Source: Candidatus Accumulibacter sp. ACC003 (GTDB taxonomy: Bacteria; Pseudomonadota; Gammaproteobacteria; Burkholderiales; Rhodocyclaceae). From it: a stretch of 64,000 nucleotides of DNA. Position 1 is the stretch's first letter; each line of letters begins with the position of its first letter. This document shows, one piece after another, positions 9,036 to 17,692 of this stretch. The DNA lies in assembly GCF_907163085.1 (NCBI RefSeq), contig NZ_CAJQTX010000005.1:558001-622000 (forward strand). Direction: 5' to 3'. Under the pieces are notes generated by a model, which did not search any database, had not been told where the DNA came from, and saw nothing but the letters and a program-made list of their open reading frames with translations. Both the position numbers and the translations under genes were made by a program.

Positions 9036-9230
9036 ATGCACATCATCGTCGTAGTGATGCTGATCGCCATCATCGCCAGTCTCGGCAGTGCGCTGGTATT
9101 TATCTATCGCGACCAAGGTCAGGGAAAGACGCGCGCCGTCAAGGCGCTGTCCTGGCGTGTGGGTCTCTCGCTGGCGCTGTTCGTACTGCTCGTCGCGTCG
9201 CAGCGCTTTGGCTGGATTGACCGCCTGTGA
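9036..9230 (+). CDS. DUF2909 twin-transmembrane protein
   Basis: A 64-residue protein of two membrane helices (IIVVVMLIAIIASLGSALVF and VGLSLALFVLLVASQRFGW) joined by a basic loop with YRDQGQGKTRAVKALSWRV. This matches the DUF2909 family, which is regularly found beside cytochrome oxidase genes in betaproteobacteria. AGGAGG precedes the ATG by about eight bases. It is oriented opposite to coxC and SURF1 and sits between them. Function unknown. Confidence 0.85.
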   Translation: MHIIVVVMLIAIIASLGSALVFIYRDQGQGKTRAVKALSWRVGLSLALFVLLVASQRFGWIDRL

Positions 9231-9238
9231 TCTTGTCG

Positions 9239-9266
9239 GTGCGGCGCCGTTCGCCAGGCGCCGCAC
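9239..9266. terminator. Hairpin between convergent DUF2909 and coxC genes
   Basis: Perfect 10-bp arms GTGCGGCGCC (9239-9248) and GGCGCCGCAC (9257-9266) with an eight-base loop, lying in the 46-bp gap between two convergent stops. No clear T-run on either side, but the position suggests a bidirectional terminator. Confidence 0.6.
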
Positions 9267-9276
9267 GAGGAAGGTC

Positions 9277-10131
9277 TTACAACCAGTAGATGACGATGAA
9301 CAGACCGAGCCAGACGACGTCCACGAAGTGCCAGTACCAGGCTACGCCTTCGAAGGCAAAGTGACGTTCGGCGGTGAAATGCCCTTTGATCGACCGGATC
9401 AGAATCACCGTCAGCATCGTCACGCCGAGCGTCACGTGAAAGCCGTGGAAACCGGTCAGCATGAAGAAGGTTGAACCGTACACACCGGTGGTCATCTTGA
9501 GGTTCAGGTGGCTGTAGGCTTCAAGGTATTCGTACGCCTGCAGGCTCAAGAACAGCACACCAAGCGCAATGGTCAGGATCAGGCCGACGATCAGTTGCTG
9601 CCGCTTGTGGGCGACCAATCCCCAGTGCGCCCAGGTCAGCGTCACACCCGAAGTCAGCAGCAGCAGGGTGTTGATCGCCGGGATTCCCCAGGCGTGCATC
9701 TGCGAGAAGGGATCACTGGCGGCCGGCCCGGCGCTCGGCCATACGTCCCGGAAGCCTTCCCAGAGCGCGGCCTGGTCGGGGCTGGCAAGGTCGGGGATGG
9801 CGAGGACGCGAATATAGAACAGAGCGCCGAAGAAGGCGACGAAGAACATGACTTCCGAAAAGATGAACCAGGCCATCGCCAGACGGAACGAGCGATCAAC
9901 CTGCAGGTTGTAACGCATGCTTTCGGATTCGCCGATGACCCGCCCGAACCAGCCAAAAAGCATGATTGCCAGAACGGCAAAGCCGCCAAGCAGCACATAG
10001 CCGCCATGGTCAATCGAGTTCATCATCAACACGGCGCCGCTCGCCAGCAGTAACAGCGCCAGAGAGCCAACCAGCGGCCAGTATGAAGGCTGAGGAACGA
10101 AATAGCGGCTTGCGGATGCGGGATGACTCAT
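9277..10131 (-). CDS. coxC: Cytochrome c oxidase subunit III
   Basis: A 284-residue polytopic membrane protein with seven predicted helices. Recognisable subunit III segments include RLAMAWFIFSEVMFFVAFFG, with the conserved Glu that binds lipid near the proton-uptake path, NTLLLLTSGVTLTWAHW, and the C-terminal FTAERHFAFEGVAWYWHFVD followed by VVWLGLFIVIYW. The ribosome site AGGAGGAAG precedes the ATG at 10131. It belongs to the leftward coxB-coxA-ctaG-coxC set and encodes the third core subunit of an aa3/caa3-type terminal oxidase. Confidence 0.96.
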   Translation of the reverse strand: MSHPASASRYFVPQPSYWPLVGSLALLLLASGAVLMMNSIDHGGYVLLGGFAVLAIMLFGWFGRVIGESESMRYNLQVDRSFRLAMAWFIFSEVMFFVAFFGALFYIRVLAIPDLASPDQAALWEGFRDVWPSAGPAASDPFSQMHAWGIPAINTLLLLTSGVTLTWAHWGLVAHKRQQLIVGLILTIALGVLFLSLQAYEYLEAYSHLNLKMTTGVYGSTFFMLTGFHGFHVTLGVTMLTVILIRSIKGHFTAERHFAFEGVAWYWHFVDVVWLGLFIVIYWL

Positions 10132-10192
10132 CTTGACTTCCTCCTGAAGATCATATTGTCGTTATTGCCTGTTAGCTTGTGCATACGATCGC

Positions 10193-10405
10193 TCACTGGC
10201 GACTGAAATGGGTTGCCACGCTTACCAGTACCAGCACGAAAACCAGCATGAAAGCCAGCGCGATGAACAAAATCCGCAGCGGCGACAGCTTTGGCGCGTC
10301 GTCTCCGTACGGCTTGTGCCCGCGTACCCCCAGTAAGCCCCAGGCGACTGTACGAATGGTGCGAAAGCGTTCGCCTTTCGGCGCTTGTGGTCCTGGCAGC
10401 GGCAT
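10193..10405 (-). CDS. DUF2970 small membrane protein
   Basis: A 70-residue protein: a hydrophilic N-terminus with FRTIRTVAWGLLGVRGHKPYGDD, the hallmark of DUF2970, then one C-terminal helix (ILFIALAFMLVFVLVLVSVA). It lies three bases after ctaG and before coxC, its usual place in betaproteobacterial oxidase operons. Probably an accessory or assembly factor; no activity is established. Confidence 0.85.
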   Translation of the reverse strand: MPLPGPQAPKGERFRTIRTVAWGLLGVRGHKPYGDDAPKLSPLRILFIALAFMLVFVLVLVSVATHFSRQ

Positions 10406-10408
10406 CGA

Positions 10409-11014
10409 TCACTTCCCGCTTGCTGCTGCCGTGGCCGTCGGCGAAGACGTGGCAGCACCACTCGGGACCTCGAAAAAGGTGTACGAGAGGGTGACCGTGT
10501 TAACTTCTTCCGGCAAGCCCTGTTCGAGTAGGAAGACGACGGGCATCTCGCGTACTTCGTGCGGCGCAAAAGTCTGCTGCTTGAAACAAAAGCAATCGAG
10601 TTTCTTGACGTAGGCACCCGCATATTGCGGCCCATAGCTGGGGATCGCCTGGCCAACGACCGTCCGGTTCAGGGTATTCTCGATCCGGTACACCACGTGC
10701 ACGATCTCGCCCGTCTTGGCGGTAAGGGTGGCCGTCTCGGGCCGGAAGCGCAAGCTGCCGTCGTGACTGTTGGCATCGAACTCAAGCGTTACCGGACGCG
10801 GCGGGATCGACGAAACAGCGACGCGTTGCGCGCGGTCGATATCATAGAGACCGGACCAGTCGCAAAAGGCCTTGTAGAAGCGCGGCTGCACCGACAGAAA
10901 AAGCAAGCTGCCGACGACAACGCTCAGCAAAGCCGCGACGACGCGCCGATTACTGCGCGCCGGTCGCCGCGGCCGTCCACTCGTCGCTGGCGGCGAGGTG
11001 AGGGTCGGATTCAT
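10409..11014 (-). CDS. ctaG: Cytochrome c oxidase assembly protein CtaG (Cox11-like copper chaperone)
   Basis: A 201-residue protein anchored by one N-terminal helix (VVAALLSVVVGSLLFLSVQ) with a periplasmic immunoglobulin-like domain. The copper-binding motif appears as KKLDCFCFKQQTFAPHE (CxC). Cox11/CtaG inserts CuB into subunit I. The ATG at 11014 overlaps the preceding stop as ATGA, which settles the start against the ATG at 11029. It is translationally coupled to the small assembly gene and coxA upstream. Confidence 0.94.
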   Translation of the reverse strand: MNPTLTSPPATSGRPRRPARSNRRVVAALLSVVVGSLLFLSVQPRFYKAFCDWSGLYDIDRAQRVAVSSIPPRPVTLEFDANSHDGSLRFRPETATLTAKTGEIVHVVYRIENTLNRTVVGQAIPSYGPQYAGAYVKKLDCFCFKQQTFAPHEVREMPVVFLLEQGLPEEVNTVTLSYTFFEVPSGAATSSPTATAAASGK

Positions 11015-11127
11015 GTATTGCCCAGCCACTGTCGGATGACATAGCTAAGAAAGACGGCGGCAGCAAACAGAGCCAGGCCGATCGCGATGCGCCGGTTGTT
11101 CTGTTCGCGTGACGGGTCGCGGGTCAT
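11011..11127 (-). CDS. Cytochrome oxidase small assembly protein (38 aa)
   Basis: A 38-residue single-helix protein: MTRDPSREQNNRR followed by IAIGLALFAAAVFLSYVIR. Its start overlaps the coxA stop (ATGA at 11127-11124) and its stop overlaps the ctaG start, so the three genes are tightly coupled. Tiny proteins with the NNRR motif at this position in betaproteobacterial cox operons are annotated as small assembly proteins. The longer frame starting at 11226 is rejected because it would overlap coxA by 100 bases. Confidence 0.8.
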   Translation of the reverse strand: MTRDPSREQNNRRIAIGLALFAAAVFLSYVIRQWLGNT

Positions 11128-12734
11128 CCGTGTGCCTCGGCCTGATTGAACGGAGGCGGATCTTCGAAGGTATGGTAGGGCGCCGGCGAAGGCACTGTCC
11201 ACTCGAGTCCGTGCGCACCGTCCCACGGCCGGCTTGAAGCTTTTTCACCGCTCTTCAACGCCTGGAAGATGACCACCAGCACCAGCAACTGACTGAAGCC
11301 GAAGCCGAAAGCGCCGATGCCGGAAATTACGTTGAAGTCGGCAAACTGCTGCGCGTAGTCAGGGACGCGTCGCGGCATTCCCGCCAGGCCGAGGAAGTGC
11401 TGCGGGAAGAAGGCGACATTGAAGAAGATGATCGACAGCCAGAAGTGGAGCTTGCCAAGACCTTCGCTATACATACGCCCGGTCCACTTGGGCAGCCAGA
11501 AATAGAGGCCGGCGTAGGCGGAGAAAAGCGCTCCGGCAACCATCACGTAGTGGAAGTGCGCGACGACGTAGTACGTATCCTGCAACTGGATGTCGACCGC
11601 GGTCATCGCCAGCACCAGACCGGTCAGCCCGCCGATGGTAAAGAGAACGAGGAAGCCGAGCGCGAAGAGCATTGGCGTTTCGAAAGTCAACGAGCCACGC
11701 CACATGGTGGTGACCCAGTTGAAGACCTTCACGCCGGTCGGTACGGCGATCAGCATCGTCGCGTACATGAAGTAGAGTTGTCCGGTGAGTGGGATGCCCG
11801 TCACGTACATGTGGTGCGCCCAGACAAAGAACGAGATCAGGCCAATCGCGGCGATGGCATAGACCATCGAGACATAGCCAAACAGGGGCTTGCGCGAGAA
11901 CGCCGGGATCACGTGCGATACCACACCAAACGCCGGCAGGGCGATGATATAGACCTCGGGATGTCCGAAGAACCAGAAGATGTGCTGAAACAGTACCGGG
12001 TCACCACCGCCCGCGGCGGCGAAGAAGCTGGTGCCGAAATGGCGGTCGGTCAGCAGCATCGTCACCGCACCGGCGAGGATCGGCATCGAGGCGATCAGCA
12101 GGAAGGCCGTCACCAGCCACGTCCAGCAAAACAGTGGCATTTTCATCAGGGTCATGCCAGGCGTGCGCATGTTGAGAATCGTCGTGACGATGTTGATCGA
12201 GCCCATGATTGACGACATGCCGAGGATGTGCACCGCGAAGATCGCCATGTCCATCCCCATGCCCATCTGAATCGACAACGGCGGGTACATCGTCCAACCG
12301 GTGCCGGCTGCGCCACCGGGGACGAAGATCGACGTGGTCAGTAGGATGGCGGCGGGCGGCAGCAACCAGAAACTCCAGTTGTTCATCCGCGCGAAGGCCA
12401 TGTCCGACGCTCCGATCATCATCGGGATCATCCAGTTGGCGAAGCCGACGAAGGCCGGCATGATCGCTCCGAAAACCATAATCAGCGCGTGCAGCGTCAG
12501 CATCTGGTTGTAGAACTCGGGCGATACGTACTGCAGTCCGGGCGAAAACAACTCCGCGCGGAGAATCAGCGACATCGCGCCGCCGACCAGGAACATCACG
12601 AAGCTGAACCACAGGTACATCGTCCCGATATCTTTGTGGTTGGTCGTCGTCACCCAGCGCATCAAACCGGTCGGGTGCCCGTGGCTATGGTGATCGTGGT
12701 TGCCGGCGTAACCGGCGTGTGGTGTGGCTTGCAT
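11124..12734 (-). CDS. coxA: Cytochrome c oxidase subunit I
   Basis: The 536-residue catalytic subunit with twelve expected membrane helices. Heme and copper ligands are visible in LTLHALIMVFGA, in FFGHPEVYIIALPAFG (with the HPEVY cross-link motif), in VWAHHMYVTG (two CuB histidines) and in VVAHFHYVMVAG (heme a3 and a ligands). The N-terminus carries a His-rich stretch (GNHDHHSHGH) before the first helix. AGGAG sits just upstream of ATG 12734; the longer frame to 12851 lacks a ribosome site and would overlap coxB. It catalyses O2 reduction coupled to proton pumping. Confidence 0.97.
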   Translation of the reverse strand: MQATPHAGYAGNHDHHSHGHPTGLMRWVTTTNHKDIGTMYLWFSFVMFLVGGAMSLILRAELFSPGLQYVSPEFYNQMLTLHALIMVFGAIMPAFVGFANWMIPMMIGASDMAFARMNNWSFWLLPPAAILLTTSIFVPGGAAGTGWTMYPPLSIQMGMGMDMAIFAVHILGMSSIMGSINIVTTILNMRTPGMTLMKMPLFCWTWLVTAFLLIASMPILAGAVTMLLTDRHFGTSFFAAAGGGDPVLFQHIFWFFGHPEVYIIALPAFGVVSHVIPAFSRKPLFGYVSMVYAIAAIGLISFFVWAHHMYVTGIPLTGQLYFMYATMLIAVPTGVKVFNWVTTMWRGSLTFETPMLFALGFLVLFTIGGLTGLVLAMTAVDIQLQDTYYVVAHFHYVMVAGALFSAYAGLYFWLPKWTGRMYSEGLGKLHFWLSIIFFNVAFFPQHFLGLAGMPRRVPDYAQQFADFNVISGIGAFGFGFSQLLVLVVIFQALKSGEKASSRPWDGAHGLEWTVPSPAPYHTFEDPPPFNQAEAHG

Positions 12735-12765
12735 AGTCAGAATCTCCTGATGGCCTGTGGCGTGC

Positions 12766-13935
12766 TTACTTGCCGCGAAGCGCCTTGACTTCGGCGGGCT
12801 GAATGACTTCGCCGAGCTTGTTGCTCCAGGCGTTCCGCTCGTAGGCGACAACGGCCGCGATATCGGTGTCGCTCAACTGTTCGCCGAAGGCCGCCATCGC
12901 CGTTCCGGCCTTGCCCTTGAGGACGAGAGCGAGGTGTGCTTCCTTGGGACCGGTGGCGATTTTGGAGCCGTTCAGCGCCGGGAAGGCGGGTGGCATTCCC
13001 TCGCCGCTGGCCTGGTGGCAGGCGGCGCAGTTGGCGGCGTACACCGTTTCACCACGGGCGACCTGTTCATCGAGCGTCCATACCTTGTTCGGATCCTCGG
13101 CGCCTGCAGCCAGTTGCTGCTTCTGTTCGGCGACCCACGCCGCATACTTTTCCGCGGAGACGACTTCGACGACTATCGGCATGAAACCGTGGTCCTTGCC
13201 GCACAGCTCGGAACACTGGCCGCGATAGGTGCCTTCCTTCTCGGCACGGAACCAGGTGTCGCGCAAGAAGCCGGGAACCGCGTCGGTCTTGACGGCGAAG
13301 GCCGGCATCGACCAGTTGTGAATGACGTCGTTGGACGTCGTCAGAATGCGCACTTTCTTGCCGACTGGTACGACCAGCGGACGATCGACCTCGAGCAGAT
13401 AGTGTTCACCCTTCGGTGCCTTGTTTTCGATCTGGTCGCGCGGCGTCGATAGCACGCTCAGGAACTTGACGCCGGCTGCATCGCCCGTGAGGTATTCGTA
13501 ACCCCACTTCCACTGATAACCGGTGACCTTGACGGTCAGATCGGGTTGCGAGGTGTCACGCATGTCGACCAGCGCCGACGTCGCCGGGAAGGCAATCGCC
13601 ACCAGGACCAGCGCTGGCACGATGGTCCACGCCAGTTCGACCGCCGTGTTGTCGTGGAAGGTAGCTGCTTTGTGGCCTCTGGACTTGCGATGAAAGTACA
13701 GCGAATACGCAACGACGGCAAAGACGCCGACGAAAATGACCACGATCACCCACAACAGGAGGCTGTGCAACTCGTAGACCCGCCGGGCGACGGCGGTTAC
13801 CGGTTCCTGCAGGTTGAGCTCCCAAGCCGCGTTGGCGGTGCTGCTGAGCAGCGCGAGCAGTCCCGCGAACAGCGGTCGGGCTGCCCCGGATAGCACACCA
13901 GTGGTGTCGCGATTGTTATTTGAGCGTCGTGCCAT
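12766..13935 (-). CDS. coxB: Cytochrome c oxidase subunit II with C-terminal cytochrome c domain
   Basis: A 389-residue protein: signal sequence ending TANA, two membrane helices (about residues 55-125), the CuA cupredoxin domain, then a heme c domain. CuA ligands are in YRGQCSELCGKDHGFMPIV (CxxxCxxxHxxM). The C-terminal extension has CAACH and PPAFPALNGS, so this is a caa3-like fusion in which an attached cytochrome feeds electrons to CuA. The ATG at 13935 is preceded by a purine-rich GGGAGAGGGAGA; the frame to 14016 is not used. First gene of the leftward operon, transcribed from a region with FNR-like boxes. Confidence 0.96.
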   Translation of the reverse strand: MARRSNNNRDTTGVLSGAARPLFAGLLALLSSTANAAWELNLQEPVTAVARRVYELHSLLLWVIVVIFVGVFAVVAYSLYFHRKSRGHKAATFHDNTAVELAWTIVPALVLVAIAFPATSALVDMRDTSQPDLTVKVTGYQWKWGYEYLTGDAAGVKFLSVLSTPRDQIENKAPKGEHYLLEVDRPLVVPVGKKVRILTTSNDVIHNWSMPAFAVKTDAVPGFLRDTWFRAEKEGTYRGQCSELCGKDHGFMPIVVEVVSAEKYAAWVAEQKQQLAAGAEDPNKVWTLDEQVARGETVYAANCAACHQASGEGMPPAFPALNGSKIATGPKEAHLALVLKGKAGTAMAAFGEQLSDTDIAAVVAYERNAWSNKLGEVIQPAEVKALRGK

Positions 13936-14076
13936 ATTCTCCCTCTCCCCCGCCAGGTCCCACGCCGCGCGGCACAGCATTGGCGCAAACACCTGACGTT
14001 GTCGAAAACGTGCCAAGAAGGGTCCGTCGGACCCCGTTCCAGTTTTTCACCAGCCCGGGAGGTTAACACACTCCAA

Positions 14077-14090
14077 TTGACATGGATCAA
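14077..14090. promoter_or_regulatory. FNR/CRP-family binding site candidate (coxB side)
   Basis: TTGACATGGATCAA matches the FNR/Anr consensus TTGAT-N4-ATCAA at nine of ten positions. It lies 142 bp upstream of the coxB start codon, compatible with oxygen-dependent control of the oxidase operon. Confidence 0.6.
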
Positions 14091-14262
14091 TGTGCGGGCG
14101 AAAAAATCTTCCCAGGACGCGCGGAAACGGAGCGTTCTGGCCGCGTCGTGGGTGACCTGGTCGTGATGACGCTGGCCTCGAAGGGGCGCGCGGAAAAGCG
14201 ATCCTTGGTCGGCTCCTTGCCATCAGCCTCGGCGCCCGTGCTAAAATTTCTGGCCAGATACC

Positions 14263-14276
14263 TTGACTTGGGTCAA
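14263..14276. promoter_or_regulatory. FNR/CRP-family binding site candidate (DUF2244 side)
   Basis: TTGACTTGGGTCAA is a perfectly symmetrical TTGAC-N4-GTCAA palindrome 44 bp before the DUF2244 start. That spacing would suit an activator at about -41 of a short-leader transcript. Confidence 0.5.
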
Positions 14277-14320
14277 CTCCAGCCAGGCAGCGCCTGCGTC
14301 TGGTTGTCCGGGAGGCCTTG

Positions 14321-14812
14321 ATGAGCCTGGTTGTTGCGCAGACACCAACCGCCCGGACGTGGCTGGCCCGCCCGAACAGCTCGCTTTCGGTGACGGCAAG
14401 GAACTGGTTATTTGTCGTCACGGCTGCTGCTTCCGGCTCGATCGCTTTCACTTTCTCGTATTTTGGCGCTTGGCCGGTGCTGCCATTCACCGGCCTGGAT
14501 CTCGCCCTGTTGTGGTACGCGCTGCGCTATGTAGAAAAAAAGGCCGCTGATTTCGAGAAGATTAGCATCGAGTCGGAACGGCTGACGATCGAGATCCGCC
14601 GCGGCGCGCGCCTTGAGCGCCATGAGTTTCCCCGCTACTGGGCGCGCCTGCAGTGCTCAAGGCCGGCGGGGCAATTTGGCCTGCGGCTGCTGATCTGCTC
14701 GCATGGCAAAGAGGTCGAAGTCGGTCGCTTGCTGACCGATGAACAAAAAGTGCTGCTCGGCAACGAGTTGAAAAGAAACCTGGGTGCGGCGTGGCCCGGA
14801 ACGACTCTCTAG
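14321..14812 (+). CDS. DUF2244 integral membrane protein
   Basis: A 163-residue protein with two adjacent membrane helices (WLFVVTAAASGSIAFTFSYF and PVLPFTGLDLALLWYALRYV) followed by a soluble C-terminal domain. The PFTGLDLALLW motif identifies DUF2244. The ATG at 14321 has GGGAGG seven bases upstream. It begins the rightward arm of the oxidase locus, followed 15 bp later by the subunit II-like hairpin protein, so a role in oxidase function or biogenesis is likely but unproven. Confidence 0.8.
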   Translation: MSLVVAQTPTARTWLARPNSSLSVTARNWLFVVTAAASGSIAFTFSYFGAWPVLPFTGLDLALLWYALRYVEKKAADFEKISIESERLTIEIRRGARLERHEFPRYWARLQCSRPAGQFGLRLLICSHGKEVEVGRLLTDEQKVLLGNELKRNLGAAWPGTTL

Positions 14813-14827
14813 GGAGCGCAGTTCAAG

Positions 14828-15181
14828 ATGCTTCATCGTTGCTGTTTGCGGATGGGTGCTTTTTCGCCGGGTATTTTGGCGCTTGCCTTTCCGTCTTCGT
14901 CTGCTGCCGATTCCAGTGCCGGCTTGCACGCCCCTGTTGCCGCGATCGGCCGCGTGCCGCTGGCGATGCACGCTTACTTCGTGCTGATCGTCGCGGTGTT
15001 GTTCGTCGTGGTGTTTGCCGTCATGATCTATTCCTTGGCCAAGCACCGGAAGAGCGCCGACGACCAGTCCGGCAGGTTTACCGGGCCGACCGGGACCGTG
15101 CAGTGGTTGTGGGCGATGGTGCCGTTTGCCATTCTGCTGTTCGTCGTCTACGCCCTGATCAGTCAGTACTGCAGCAGTTGA
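14828..15181 (+). CDS. Subunit II-like membrane hairpin lacking the CuA domain
   Basis: A 117-residue protein with a probable signal sequence (to about SSAADS) and two helices: YFVLIVAVLFVVVFAVMIYS and QWLWAMVPFAILLFVVYALI, linked by LAKHRKSADDQ. This is the transmembrane hairpin of cytochrome oxidase subunit II; the same YSLxxHRKS segment occurs in the coxB product of this window. It stops right after the second helix, so it has no CuA site and cannot transfer electrons like subunit II. It may be a stabilising subunit or an assembly factor. No frameshift is apparent downstream, so it seems a true short gene, not a broken coxB. Confidence 0.75.
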   Translation: MLHRCCLRMGAFSPGILALAFPSSSAADSSAGLHAPVAAIGRVPLAMHAYFVLIVAVLFVVVFAVMIYSLAKHRKSADDQSGRFTGPTGTVQWLWAMVPFAILLFVVYALISQYCSS

Positions 15182-15330
15182 GCGATGACGCCCGCGCTTG
15201 CCAGCGAACGCTGATGGCCCTGCCGGGCGGCGTGCTGGTGTGACCGGCGCGAGAGACGCCTAGAGAGTCGAGACTTCGAGTGCCCGCCGAGGTCGGCGGT
15301 GTTGGTGGGCAGCATAGGACAGGAAAGCAT

Positions 15331-16227
15331 ATGGCAGTGATCAGTAGCAGTTCCCGACGTTCGCCTGGGCAGCGCCTAGAGGCTTTTTTCGCTTTGTGCA
15401 AACCGCGGGTCAACAGCCTCATCGTCTTCACAGCGATGATCGGGATGTTTCTGGCGGCGCCGGCCTTCCCGCCGTTTGGCCTCTTCGTCGCGGCATCCGT
15501 TGGAATTGCGCTGGTCGCCGGTGCCGCGGCAGCGATCAATTGCCTAATCGAGAAACAGATCGATGCGCTGATGGCGCGTACGCGTGCTCGCCCGACGGCG
15601 CGTGGCGAGGTCTCGGCGGCAGAAACGCTGACCCTGGCAACGCTGGTTGGTGGCCTCGGACTCGGGATTCTGCACGTCTTCGTCAATCCGCTGACGATGT
15701 GGTTGACGCTGGCCACCTTTCTCGGCTACGCGGTGATCTACACGGCGCTGCTGAAGCCGGCGACACCGATGAATATCGTCATCGGCGGCGCTTCCGGTGC
15801 GATGCCGCCGCTGCTCGGCTGGACGGCGATCACCGGCCAGGTTGGCCCGGAAGCGCTGGTCCTGTTCCTGATCATCTTCATCTGGACCCCGCCACATTTC
15901 TGGGCCCTGGCGTGTTACCGCTGCGCCGACTACGCCAAATCCGGCTTGCCGATGCTGCCCGTGACTCATGGCATCCGCCTGACCTGCCTGCACAGCCTGC
16001 TCTACGTGGTGATGCTCACCGCGGCGACTATCCTGCCGTATACGCTTGGCATGAGTGGTCCATGGTATCTGGCGGCAGCGCTAATTCTCGATGCGATTTT
16101 CCTGGTCTACAGCGTCACCCTGTGGCGTGACTACAGCGACAAGCTGGCGAGGCTGACCTTCCGCTATTCAATCATCTACCTGACGCTGCTGTTTGCGGCG
16201 CTGCTGGTCGACCACTTCCTGCGCTGA
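15331..16227 (+). CDS. ctaB: Protoheme IX farnesyltransferase
   Basis: A 298-residue UbiA-superfamily membrane prenyltransferase that makes heme O from protoheme and farnesyl diphosphate, the first step toward heme A. Asp-rich motifs are present: [23 protein letters not shown] and the second loop [16 protein letters not shown]. About nine helices. The ATG at 15331 has AGGAAAG upstream; the frame extension to 15280 is rejected. Heme A synthase (ctaA), usually adjacent, is absent from this locus. It converges on mpl with a four-base gap. Confidence 0.95.
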   Translation: MAVISSSSRRSPGQRLEAFFALCKPRVNSLIVFTAMIGMFLAAPAFPPFGLFVAASVGIALVAGAAAAINCLIEKQIDALMARTRARPTARGEVSAAETLTLATLVGGLGLGILHVFVNPLTMWLTLATFLGYAVIYTALLKPATPMNIVIGGASGAMPPLLGWTAITGQVGPEALVLFLIIFIWTPPHFWALACYRCADYAKSGLPMLPVTHGIRLTCLHSLLYVVMLTAATILPYTLGMSGPWYLAAALILDAIFLVYSVTLWRDYSDKLARLTFRYSIIYLTLLFAALLVDHFLR

Positions 16228-16231
16228 TCGA

Positions 16232-17590
16232 TCAGGCCGCGAGCGCGGCCAGCAGTTTCTCGTGGATGCCGCCAAAACCGCCGTTGCTCATCACCAGGAG
16301 CCGGTCGCCGGGGCGGCTGCTGGCGACAATCTGCTCGACCAGACGCTCGAGATCATTGGCGACAAGCGCCTTGTAGCCGAGCGGTGCGAGTGCTTCGGCG
16401 GCGTTCCAGTCGAGCCCGCCGGCGTAGCAGAAGACCAGGTCGGCGTCAGCCAGGCTGCCTGGCAGCAAGGCCTTCATGACGCCCAGCTTCATGGTGTTCG
16501 AGCGCGGTTCGATGATCGCCAGGATGCGTGCGGCTCCGACCTTGCGCCGCAAACCGGCGAGGGTCGTGGCAATCGCCGTCGGGTGGTGCGCGAAATCGTC
16601 GTAGACCTCGACACCGTTGGCGCTGCCGCGCAGCTCGAGGCGACGCTTGACGCTCGCGAAATCGGCCAGCGCCGCCAGCCCCTGCGCGAACGGCACGCCG
16701 GCGTGCCTGGCCGCGAGCAGCGCCGCCAGCGCGTTGTGGCGATTATGGTCGCCGGTCAGCTGCCAGTGGGTGCTGCCGAGCACTTGTTCGCCGTGCCGCA
16801 AATGCAGCGTGCCATCGACGTCGTCGCCGTCGACCCACCAGCCAGCGCGATCGTTGAAGCGCTCGACCGGTGTCCAGCAGCCGCGCGCCAGGACACGTTC
16901 CAGACTGTCTTCCGCGGCATTCGACACGAGCAGACCATTGCTCGGCAGGGTGCGCACCAGATGGTGAAATTGCGTCTCGATCGCCGCTAGATCGGCGAAT
17001 ATGTCCGCATGATCGAACTCCAGGTTGTTGAGCACGGTGGTTCGCGGATGGTAATGGACGAACTTCGACCGCTTGTCGCAGAAAGCGCTGTCGTATTCGT
17101 CGGCTTCGATCACGAAGAACGGCGAATTGACGTCGTTTCCGTATAGCCGTGCGGAGACCGCGAAATTCATGGGTACGCCACCAATCAGGAAACCGGGAGC
17201 AAGGCCGGCACACTCGAGCAGCCATGCCAGCATGGCGGCCGTCGTCGTCTTGCCGTGCGTGCCGGCGACGGCCAGCACCCAGCGTCCCTTGAGAACGTGC
17301 TCGGCCAGCCACTGCGGCCCCGAGAGGTAGGGCAGGCGACGGTCGAGGATTTCTTCGAGCAGTGGATTGCCGCGCGAAATGGCGTTGCCAACCAGATAGC
17401 AGTCGGGCTCAAAAGAAGTTTGCGCGGCGTCGTAACCTTCGACGAGTTCGATTTGTGCCGCTTCGAGCTGCGCGCTCATCGGCGGATAGACGGCGCTGTC
17501 GCAGCCTGTCACCCGGTGGCCGGCGGCGCGCGCCAGCTGCGCCACGCCGCCCATGAAGGTACCGCAGATGCCGAGGATATGAATGTGCAT
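16232..17590 (-). CDS. mpl: UDP-N-acetylmuramate:L-alanyl-gamma-D-glutamyl-meso-diaminopimelate ligase
   Basis: A 452-residue Mur-ligase family enzyme that recycles murein tripeptide by joining it to UDP-MurNAc. The N-terminal Rossmann segment MHIHILGICGTFMGGVAQLA is distinctive for Mpl. The ATP loop is AGTHGKTTTAAML (about residue 107), with ADEYDSAFCDKRSKFVHY after it and VYDDFAHHPTAI near the C-terminal domain. The ATG at 17590 is chosen; the much longer open frame reaching 18280 only overlaps the divergent gene. Function is cytosolic cell-wall recycling. Confidence 0.95.
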   Translation of the reverse strand: MHIHILGICGTFMGGVAQLARAAGHRVTGCDSAVYPPMSAQLEAAQIELVEGYDAAQTSFEPDCYLVGNAISRGNPLLEEILDRRLPYLSGPQWLAEHVLKGRWVLAVAGTHGKTTTAAMLAWLLECAGLAPGFLIGGVPMNFAVSARLYGNDVNSPFFVIEADEYDSAFCDKRSKFVHYHPRTTVLNNLEFDHADIFADLAAIETQFHHLVRTLPSNGLLVSNAAEDSLERVLARGCWTPVERFNDRAGWWVDGDDVDGTLHLRHGEQVLGSTHWQLTGDHNRHNALAALLAARHAGVPFAQGLAALADFASVKRRLELRGSANGVEVYDDFAHHPTAIATTLAGLRRKVGAARILAIIEPRSNTMKLGVMKALLPGSLADADLVFCYAGGLDWNAAEALAPLGYKALVANDLERLVEQIVASSRPGDRLLVMSNGGFGGIHEKLLAALAA

Positions 17591-17692
17591 GTCAGCGATC
17601 CAAGTTAGAATCGGGAAGTGACGCGAGTAGGGCGCGATTGTACGCCTCACCGCGCCGTGCTTCCGCTTTGTCATTTGCCAACCGACGCCGCC

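Larger units (their letters stand above)
13936..14320. other. Divergent promoter region of the oxidase locus
   Basis: About 385 bp between the divergent coxB and DUF2244 genes. It contains no supported gene. The notable content is two TTGAC-type palindromes (14077-14090 and 14263-14276), listed separately. Confidence 0.6.

Noticed and set aside
11397-12212. Plus-strand open frame across coxA
   Set aside because: Antisense to a highly conserved oxidase subunit; composition is charged and typical of high-GC shadow frames.
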